From assembly GCA_025355225.1 (NCBI GenBank), contig JANYAB010000031.1, positions 1 to 11,273 of the forward strand: a stretch of DNA of 11,273 bases, given 5' to 3'. The translations under genes were made by a program, and so were the position numbers. The notes beneath the pieces were generated by a model that saw only the letters and a program-made list of their open reading frames with translations, ran no database searches and was not told the origin of the DNA. Positions 6,557 through 11,273 of the stretch are shown piece by piece; position 1 is the stretch's first letter; each line of letters opens with the position of its first letter. This DNA comes from Bacteroidota bacterium (GTDB taxonomy: Bacteria > Bacteroidota > Bacteroidia > Sphingobacteriales > Sphingobacteriaceae).

Positions 6557-7708
6557 ATGAAACTATCAGACTGTTATAAAATAGTTAGGAAGCGAACAGA
6601 ATCTATTTGCAGCCCCTTGCAAACCGAAGATTACGTTGTACAGCCTGTGGCGGATGTCAGTCCGCCTAAATGGCATTTGGGGCATACCACCTGGTTTTTT
6701 GAGACCTTTATCCTGAGACCTTATTTTATGGGCTATAAGGAATATGATCCCCAATATAATTATGTATTTAACAGCTATTATGAAACCGTCGGCAATCGGG
6801 TGATCCGCACGGACAGGGGTAATTTAAGTCGCCCCACTGTTATAGATATTTATCGCTACCGCGAATATATGGACGAAGCAATGGATAAATTCCTTTGCCA
6901 GGAACCCTCAGCCGAAGTTAGGGAGTTACTGATACTTGGCTTTAACCACGAAGAGCAGCACCAGGAGCTTTTATATACCGATATCAAATATATTTTAGGC
7001 CACAATCCTTTATTCCCGGCGTACTCAAAAGATTATGTTTCGCAAAAGGTAGCTGAACATGCGGATGGGAAATTTATTAAGCTGAAAGAAGGCATTTATG
7101 AAATAGGGTTTGCCGGTGACGGGTTTTGTTTCGACAATGAACTTGGCCGTCATAAAGTTTACCTGAATGCTTTTGAAATAAGTTCGGATCTGGTAACCAA
7201 CCAGGAGTATCTGGCATTTATAAACGACGGAGGTTACCAGGATTTTCGGCACTGGCATGCGGAGGGTTGGGACTGGGTTAATAAAAATCATATTGTTTCT
7301 CCCTTATACTGGCACGCCATTGATGCTAATTGGCACAACTATACTTACAATGGCTTGCAGCCTCTTAATTTAAAGGATCCTTTGTGCCACATCAGTTATT
7401 TCGAGGCGTCGGCCTATGCGGCGTGGAGAGGACTGCGCCTGCCGACAGAATTTGAATGGGAAGCCGCAGCCAACTTGCTCAAATGGGGGCGGCGCTGGGA
7501 ATGGACAGAAAGTGCTTACCTCCCCTACCCGGGATTTGTGAAGGCGGCGGGGGCTATTGGTGAATATAACGGCAAATTTATGGTGAACCAGCAGGTGTTA
7601 AGGGGTGCCTCCGAGGTTACTTCACCAGGGCATAGCCGAATTACTTACCGCAACTTTTTTCAAACACATTTACAATGGCAATTTACTGGCATAAGGCTCG
7701 CTAAATAA
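6557..7708 (+). CDS. egtB: Ergothioneine sulfoxide synthase EgtB
   Basis: A 383-residue non-heme iron enzyme that joins a cysteine-type thiol and O2 to the imidazole of hercynine, giving a sulfoxide. The N-terminal DinB-like domain (about 1-160) holds the three iron-binding histidines: His43 in LGHTTWFFE and His131/His135 in HEEQHQE. The C-terminal formylglycine-generating-enzyme-like domain (about 172-383) shows TNQEYLAFI, LRLPTEFEWE, WEWTESAYLPYPGF, EYNGKFM and the closing YRNFF and WQFTGIRLA. Adjacent tyrosines (74-75, in FNSYYE) sit where cysteine-using type II enzymes such as that of Chloracidobacterium are recalled to have a tyrosine pair. With no egtA or egtC nearby, direct use of cysteine is plausible. 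It starts 5 bases after the transporter gene. It is not OvoA, since the methyltransferase is a separate gene. Confidence 0.95.
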   Translation: MKLSDCYKIVRKRTESICSPLQTEDYVVQPVADVSPPKWHLGHTTWFFETFILRPYFMGYKEYDPQYNYVFNSYYETVGNRVIRTDRGNLSRPTVIDIYRYREYMDEAMDKFLCQEPSAEVRELLILGFNHEEQHQELLYTDIKYILGHNPLFPAYSKDYVSQKVAEHADGKFIKLKEGIYEIGFAGDGFCFDNELGRHKVYLNAFEISSDLVTNQEYLAFINDGGYQDFRHWHAEGWDWVNKNHIVSPLYWHAIDANWHNYTYNGLQPLNLKDPLCHISYFEASAYAAWRGLRLPTEFEWEAAANLLKWGRRWEWTESAYLPYPGFVKAAGAIGEYNGKFMVNQQVLRGASEVTSPGHSRITYRNFFQTHLQWQFTGIRLAK

Positions 7709-7728
7709 TTAACTCAAAAAATTGAAAA

Positions 7729-8721
7729 ATGAACTCACCATTAATGCAAACAGAGTTAAACGGATCACCGGTAGTAAAGACAGAAACATTTTATGACGAT
7801 GTTATAGCTGGTTTACGATCAACGCCTAAACATTTAAACTCCAAATATTTTTATGATGCGAATGGTGATAAACTATTCCAGGAGTTGATGAATTGTGCTG
7901 AATATTATCCCACCAAATGCGAACTGGAAATATTCTCGGAAAAAACTGCCGAGATATGCAAAGCTTTTATTTCCGGCGGTGATTCTTTTGACCTGATCGA
8001 ATTAGGGGCTGGCGATGCCATGAAATCTACTTGCCTGCTTGAATATCTTTTAGCGCAAAAAGCGGATTTTACTTATCTGCCAATCGATATATCTACAAAC
8101 GTAATAGCAAACCTGAACAGCGAGCTTCCGGCAACCTTGCCAGGCCTGAAAATAAATGGCCTGAATGGTGAGTATTTTGACATGTTGAAGGAAGCAGCAT
8201 CGCTACTCGATAGGCGTAAAGTGGTATTGTTTTTAGGTTCCAACATCGGCAATATGCCGGTAAATGAGGCAACGAATTTTTGCCGCGAACTGCGCAAACA
8301 TCTATCCGAAGGAGATATGGTATTGATTGGGATAGATCTGAAGAAGAATCCTAAAACAGTGTTGGCAGCCTATAATGATAAAGGAGGGATAACGAAGAGA
8401 TTTAACCTGAATTTACTTGAAAGAATAAATCGTGAACTGAATGCTGATTTTGACATTAGCAAGTTTGATCATTATCCAACCTATGATCCCGAAACTGGGG
8501 CGTGTAAAAGTTATTTGATAAGCCTTGACGACCAACTGGTAACTATAAATAAAAAAGAAAAAGTCCGGTTTTTAAAGGACGAATATATTTATATGGAGAT
8601 CTCTCAAAAATTTACTGCGCTCCAAACCGAGCAGATGGCTGCAAGTGCAGGATTCAGGCCGCTCAACCTGTTTTTCGATAATAAAAAGTGGTTTGTAGAT
8701 GCGGTTTGGATGGCGGAATAG
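7729..8721 (+). CDS. egtD: L-histidine N-alpha-methyltransferase EgtD
   Basis: A 330-residue SAM-dependent methyltransferase (PF10017) that adds three methyl groups to histidine to give hercynine, the substrate of EgtB. Seen in the protein: KYFYDANGDKLF (39-50), EYYPTKCE (58-65), the SAM-binding LIELGAGDAMKS (89-100), PIDIS (118-122), FLGSNIGN (168-175), GIDLKKN (201-207), AAYNDKGGITKRFN (213-226) and MEISQKF (289-295). Glu290 and Ser292 occupy the positions that in mycobacterial EgtD (E282, S284) hold the histidine imidazole, and Tyr215 corresponds to its catalytic-site tyrosine. This supports true histidine specificity. The length is typical. It starts 20 bases after egtB and is the last gene of the operon. 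Met6 is an alternative start. Confidence 0.96.
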   Translation: MNSPLMQTELNGSPVVKTETFYDDVIAGLRSTPKHLNSKYFYDANGDKLFQELMNCAEYYPTKCELEIFSEKTAEICKAFISGGDSFDLIELGAGDAMKSTCLLEYLLAQKADFTYLPIDISTNVIANLNSELPATLPGLKINGLNGEYFDMLKEAASLLDRRKVVLFLGSNIGNMPVNEATNFCRELRKHLSEGDMVLIGIDLKKNPKTVLAAYNDKGGITKRFNLNLLERINRELNADFDISKFDHYPTYDPETGACKSYLISLDDQLVTINKKEKVRFLKDEYIYMEISQKFTALQTEQMAASAGFRPLNLFFDNKKWFVDAVWMAE

Positions 8722-8790
8722 ATATTAATGCGATAAGAAGCGGCAAGCTTTAATGTCCTATATTGCTTTCTCCTGATAATTAGGATTAAG

Positions 8791-8798
8791 TATCTTTA
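8791..8798 (+). promoter_or_regulatory. Possible -7 element before the short uncharacterised gene
   Basis: TATCTTTA matches TAnnTTTG except at the last base and lies 32 bases before the ATG at 8831. A TTG 25 bases upstream (8763-8765) is somewhat too far for a standard -33 box. If real, it favours the ATG at 8831 over the in-frame TTG at 8807, which would be at the transcription start itself. Confidence 0.3.
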
Positions 8799-8830
8799 TC
8801 GGATGCTTGAATTTGATACCTAAATTTATT

Positions 8831-9115
8831 ATGAAGCGTAATCAACACTTAATAGAACTTATTGACAGCATCAAGAAAACTGAGGATATGATCTCGTTAC
8901 ATAAAACGAATAACACTTCATCGCTAATGTCCAGTCAATATGAAGCCCTTAAGGCCAGGCAGATTTCCGAATTAATTGGCGGTCTTTCCATGCCACCCTA
9001 TCAAAGCGTTGAAAGCATTTCGGTAGTAATACACATACTTAGTAAATTCTACCCTAACATGCCCGAAGGAGTAGTAAAGCTTAAGGAATTAAAGGAACTT
9101 GAGGATGCTATTTGA
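8831..9115 (+). CDS. Short uncharacterised protein
   Basis: A 94-residue soluble protein with no signal peptide or membrane helix. The first 55 residues are polar and predicted helical (LIELIDSIKKTEDMI, then SSQYEALKARQISEL), possibly a coiled coil or helical hairpin. The rest is more hydrophobic and ends in an acidic/basic helix (KLKELKELEDAI). No family is recognised and no function can be proposed. The frame is open upstream to a TTG at 8807, but the ATG at 8831 starts a better-looking protein (MKRNQH) and is suitably placed after a candidate -7 element. It follows egtD by 109 bases, so it is probably a separate transcription unit. It is convergent with the dioxygenase gene. Confidence 0.6.
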   Translation: MKRNQHLIELIDSIKKTEDMISLHKTNNTSSLMSSQYEALKARQISELIGGLSMPPYQSVESISVVIHILSKFYPNMPEGVVKLKELKELEDAI

Positions 9116-9169
9116 AATAATATTACGATAAGCCACGGAGTCATCTTATAATAATGAACTCCGAATAAC

Positions 9170-9231
9170 AAACATCGAATGATGAAGTATTCCTTCATTA
9201 TTCGATGTTCAAAATTCATGATTCGATATTC
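9170..9231. repeat. Palindromic cluster of 17-base repeats
   Basis: Three copies of a 17-base unit with the minus-strand consensus GAAYATCGAATnATGAA lie between two convergent genes. Two copies on the minus strand (9215-9231 and 9194-9210) are spaced by 21 bases, and one inverted copy (9170-9186) completes a hairpin. Arms 9171-9187 and 9193-9209 match at 16 of 17 positions, with the single mismatch able to form G-U on one strand, and the loop is 5 bases. Such near-palindromic ATCGAAT units look like dispersed intergenic repeats of Sphingobacteriaceae. It may also end transcription from either side, though T-tracts are poor. Confidence 0.7.
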
Positions 9232-9234
9232 AAA

Positions 9235-10056
9235 TCAAAGTATCCTCGGGTTCAATTCAGAATCGATCAATTCACCTACCGGTTTTCCCATCAGCCATTT
9301 TGCTAGGTCATTCTTTTGCCATTCATTTTTAGGCGGAGAAACCCGCGCTCCATCGGCAAGATAAATAATGGTCATTACCTGGCGCATTTTTTCCGAATCG
9401 TTGCCGGGTGCATTATGGATGGTAAAACCTCTGTGGAAAGTAGCGTCGCCTGCTTTCATCGTTTTAGCCCGGCTTATTGGGAATCCGTTGTCACTCACAT
9501 AATCATCAAACGCTTTTTCGGATTCATCAGAAATTTCGAAATCGAAAATTGCTCCTTTTGTAAATGATCCCGAGGCAAAGGTGAGCATACCCATATCCAC
9601 ATCAATGTCAACTAAAGGCATCCACATCGTTATGGTATTGTTAGTATCAATAGGCCAGTAATACTGGTCCTGGTGCCAGGGTGTTGGGCCGCCTCCGGGT
9701 TCCTTAAATAGAGCCTGGTCATGATAAAGGCGGACATTTTCGACCCCCAGCAGGTCAGCAGCAATTTTTGCTAATCGTTTGGATAACACAAACTTTTTAA
9801 CCGCTTCATCACTTCGCCATAAGTTCATGATCTGCAAAAATGCTTTGCCATAAGTATCCCGATCCTCCATTTTCCGCTTCTCGGTATTGTACCTGTCAGC
9901 CGCCTCCACAATAATCGGACGGAAAGCAGCTATCTCTTCAGGCGACAATATATTCTTAACTAAAGTGTGCCCTTTTTCTAAAAACTCATTTACGTTTTCG
10001 ACGGGAATTGTTTTAAAATCCTTTAAATCCGGCAATTGCGAAACCTGGCTTTCCAT
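9235..10056 (-). CDS. Phytanoyl-CoA dioxygenase (PhyH) family protein
   Basis: A 273-residue Fe(II)/2-oxoglutarate-dependent oxygenase of the PhyH family (PF05721). The facial triad is visible as His128 and Asp130 in WHQDQYYW and a distal His214 in TIHNAPGN. Arg225 (KMRQ) is placed to hold 2-oxoglutarate. Other family marks are YHDQALFKEPGG (111-122), MWMPLVDID (144-152) and MLTFASGS (157-164). It should hydroxylate a small molecule in the cytoplasm, but the substrate is unknown. Ectoine-hydroxylase or phytanoyl-CoA activity should not be assumed. The frame extends to a TTG at 10077, but that codon lies inside a perfect -7 element (10075-10082), so the ATG at 10056 is the start. The gene is divergent from an AraC-type regulator that probably controls it. 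Confidence 0.92.
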   Translation of the reverse strand: MESQVSQLPDLKDFKTIPVENVNEFLEKGHTLVKNILSPEEIAAFRPIIVEAADRYNTEKRKMEDRDTYGKAFLQIMNLWRSDEAVKKFVLSKRLAKIAADLLGVENVRLYHDQALFKEPGGGPTPWHQDQYYWPIDTNNTITMWMPLVDIDVDMGMLTFASGSFTKGAIFDFEISDESEKAFDDYVSDNGFPISRAKTMKAGDATFHRGFTIHNAPGNDSEKMRQVMTIIYLADGARVSPPKNEWQKNDLAKWLMGKPVGELIDSELNPRIL

Positions 10057-10069
10057 ATTATTTAAGTTT

Positions 10070-10094
10070 ATACTCAAAAGTATTTGATGAGTAT
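10070..10094. promoter_or_regulatory. Inverted repeat around the dioxygenase promoter, likely operator
   Basis: ATACTCA (10070-10076) and TGAGTAT (10088-10094) form a perfect 7-bp inverted repeat with an 11-base centre. The -7 element of the dioxygenase gene lies inside it. A protein bound here would directly affect RNA polymerase on that promoter. The neighbouring AraC-family protein is the obvious candidate, although AraC-type sites are more often direct repeats. Confidence 0.45.
10075..10082 (-). promoter_or_regulatory. -7 element of the dioxygenase gene
   Basis: The minus strand reads TACTTTTG, a perfect fit to TAnnTTTG, 18 bases before the ATG at 10056. The predicted leader is only about 10-15 bases. 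No -33 TTTG is apparent; a T-rich stretch (minus strand, near 10105) lies at about that distance. A missing -33 would fit an activator-dependent promoter. Confidence 0.55.
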
Positions 10095-10179
10095 CCTGAA
10101 AAAAATGAAGAAAATGGTTTAATTATGGATTATTTTATCCGTAAATTGCATTAAGATATTTTTATTGTTAAAATAAGCA

Positions 10180-11076
10180 ATGATTAAAGCATCATATGAA
10201 GTACTGCAACCCACAAGCGGGCATTCATTCCTGGTCAGAAAATTTAGTAAACTAGCCTTTGATGCGCCTTACCATTTTCACGAAGAGTTTGAATTGACCT
10301 ATATTTTACATGGGAAGGGTAAACGCTATGTGGGTAGCCATATGGAGGACTTTACCAGCGGCGACCTGGTGTTGCTTGGATCCAATTTGCCGCATTGCTG
10401 GAAACTCGAAGCAAATAACGGCGACAAAGCAGACGCCAGTGCTATAGTAATTCAGTTTAATACTAATTTTTTGGGCGATGATTTTTTTAAAAAAGATGAA
10501 TTACAGAGTATTAAAAAACTGTTTCAAAAAAGCGCCAGTGGAATAAGCTTTAATTCGGGTACAAGAAACTCGGCTAACCGTAGTATGACCCATCTGTGGG
10601 AAGAGAAAAGTAATTTTAAAATGCTGATAGGCCTGCTCGAAATTTTGCAACACCTGGCTATTTCAAATGAATACGTATTATTAGATCAGCAAAGGAGTGT
10701 TGCCAGGCAAACCCGGGCAGAACAAGAACGGATAAACCCGGTGCTTGCGTACCTGGTAGAAAACTTCACAAAGAAGGTTTCATTGGACGTGGCTTCGGGT
10801 ATAGCCAATATGACCCCCAATGCTTTCTGTAAATATTTTAAAAAAATTACCCGGAAAACCTTTATGGAAACTGTCATTGACTATCGTCTTAATTACGCCA
10901 CCCAGCAGTTAGTTCAGACCGACAAACCGATATCAGACATTTCCTTCGATAGCGGCTTTGGCGATGTATCTCATTTTTATAAAATGTTTAGACATAAAAC
11001 GCAGCAAAGCCCGCTCAATTACCGAAAAAATTTTATGCGGAGTTTGAATGCAGGAGAAAAAAAAGAAATTGTGTAA
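10180..11076 (+). CDS. AraC family transcriptional regulator
   Basis: A 298-residue AraC/XylS-type regulator. The N-terminal cupin-like sensor domain (about 1-110) shows YHFHEEFELTYIL (31-43), GSHMEDFTSGDLVLL (52-66) and NLPHCW (69-74), typical of ligand-binding AraC cupins. A linker with a long helix (144-180) follows. The C-terminal domain (about 184-284) carries two helix-turn-helix units: the first around SLDVASGIANMTPNAFCKYF (201-220), the second around ISDISFDSGFGDVSHFYKMF (251-270), followed by the family-ending SPLNYRK (277-283). It is divergent from the PhyH-type gene across a 123-base gap, so regulation of that gene in response to a small molecule, perhaps the enzyme's substrate, is likely. 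The effector is unknown. The ATG at 10180 lacks a clear ribosome-binding site. Confidence 0.93.
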   Translation: MIKASYEVLQPTSGHSFLVRKFSKLAFDAPYHFHEEFELTYILHGKGKRYVGSHMEDFTSGDLVLLGSNLPHCWKLEANNGDKADASAIVIQFNTNFLGDDFFKKDELQSIKKLFQKSASGISFNSGTRNSANRSMTHLWEEKSNFKMLIGLLEILQHLAISNEYVLLDQQRSVARQTRAEQERINPVLAYLVENFTKKVSLDVASGIANMTPNAFCKYFKKITRKTFMETVIDYRLNYATQQLVQTDKPISDISFDSGFGDVSHFYKMFRHKTQQSPLNYRKNFMRSLNAGEKKEIV

Positions 11077-11241
11077 CGTTATTTATGTGGGCTCTTTTAT
11101 CGCTCATTAATAATATTTAGAGTAATATTCACCAATAAATAGCCCATTTTGCCATTTTTTAAATAATAATATATAGCGTATTTCGCACCCTGTTTTATTC
11201 CGGCAATTGTGAGCTGTTAAACATTTATTAAACGATGGGCA

Positions 11242-11248
11242 TACTTTG
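11242..11248 (+). promoter_or_regulatory. Possible promoter for a gene beyond the right edge
   Basis: TACTTTG, one base short of TAnnTTTG, follows the repeated motif TTAAACATTTATTAAACG (11217-11234). This resembles the AT-rich approach to Bacteroidetes promoters. No start codon with an open frame follows within the last 25 bases, so the gene it might serve is outside the window. The remainder of 11077-11241 shows no gene and no convincing terminator. Confidence 0.25.
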
Positions 11249-11273
11249 CAAAGCTGCTGTCACCGATGGCGCG

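Larger units (their letters stand above)
2633..8721 (+). other. Predicted five-gene ergothioneine transport and synthesis operon
   Basis: Five genes on the same strand are separated by 8 bases, a 4-base overlap (ATGA), 5 bases and 20 bases, with no terminator between them. The order is flavin disulfide oxidoreductase, ABC ATPase, fused permease/binding protein, EgtB, EgtD. The two biosynthetic enzymes and a betaine-type importer in one unit argue that the transporter handles ergothioneine or a close relative such as hercynine. No convincing hairpin with a T-tract is seen in the first 80 bases after EgtD, so the 3' end of the transcript is not defined. Confidence 0.8.

Noticed and set aside
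6557..8721. Ovothiol synthesis (OvoA) instead of ergothioneine
   Set aside because: OvoA is one long protein with a built-in methyltransferase. Here EgtB and EgtD are separate, and EgtD has the Glu/Ser residues for histidine trimethylation.
8807..8830. TTG start at 8807 for the short uncharacterised protein
   Set aside because: It is too close to the candidate -7 element at 8791-8798, and the ATG at 8831 is the more natural start.
9170..9231. Short CRISPR array
   Set aside because: The units occur in both orientations and form a palindrome, only one spacer-like gap of 21 bases exists, and there are no cas genes.
9235..10056. Dioxygenase as ectoine hydroxylase or as part of the ergothioneine pathway
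   Set aside because: No ectoine genes are present, and the gene is on the opposite strand in a separate unit with its own regulator. Only family membership is supported.
10057..10077. TTG start at 10077 for the dioxygenase
   Set aside because: The codon lies within the predicted -7 element, and the ATG at 10056 gives a normal family N-terminus.
11088..11146. TGGGCT and AGCCCA as a terminator after the AraC gene
   Set aside because: The arms are only 6 bases long and 47 bases apart; pairing is too weak to support a call, although T-rich sequence follows.

Overview
The window looks like chromosomal DNA of a Sphingobacteriaceae-type Bacteroidetes (Mucilaginibacter/Pedobacter-like). The reasons are moderate GC, almost no Shine-Dalgarno sequences, -7 promoter elements of the TAnnTTTG type, an outer-membrane beta-barrel protein with a C-terminal beta-signal, and the protein families present. 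This assignment is an inference; no rRNA or marker gene is in view.

Left part (1-2272): the tail of an unidentified gene, a DUF1003 membrane protein, a VIT1/CCC1-type Fe/Mn transporter on the minus strand, a small predicted outer-membrane protein, and a minus-strand tRNA-Glu(TTC) with its own promoter and terminator. The 547-base stretch without a protein gene (2086-2632) holds the tRNA transcription unit, a small repeat cluster, and the upstream region of the central operon.

Centre (2633-8721): five tightly packed plus-strand genes (gaps of 8, 5 and 20 bases and one 4-base overlap) that look like one operon. They encode an RclA/mercuric-reductase-like flavin disulfide oxidoreductase, an ABC ATPase, a fused ABC permease/substrate-binding protein of the glycine betaine/ergothioneine type, the sulfoxide synthase EgtB, and the histidine trimethyltransferase EgtD. 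EgtD makes hercynine from histidine and EgtB joins it to a cysteine sulfur. The transporter probably imports ergothioneine or a related trimethyl-histidine betaine. The first gene may keep the thiol/thione pool reduced. No EgtA, EgtC or EgtE is in the window.

The most striking observation is in the fused permease/binding protein. The two halves of its OpuAC-type substrate-binding domain appear in swapped order: the part that normally forms the C-terminal half comes first, directly after the membrane domain, and the canonical N-terminal half comes last. This is a circular permutation whose break falls at the lobe-lobe junction.

Right part (8791-11273): a short uncharacterised protein, a palindromic cluster of 17-base repeats, and a divergent pair made of a phytanoyl-CoA-dioxygenase-family enzyme (minus) and an AraC-family regulator (plus). 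An inverted repeat surrounds the predicted -7 element of the dioxygenase gene. The last 197 bases hold only a weak promoter-like element.
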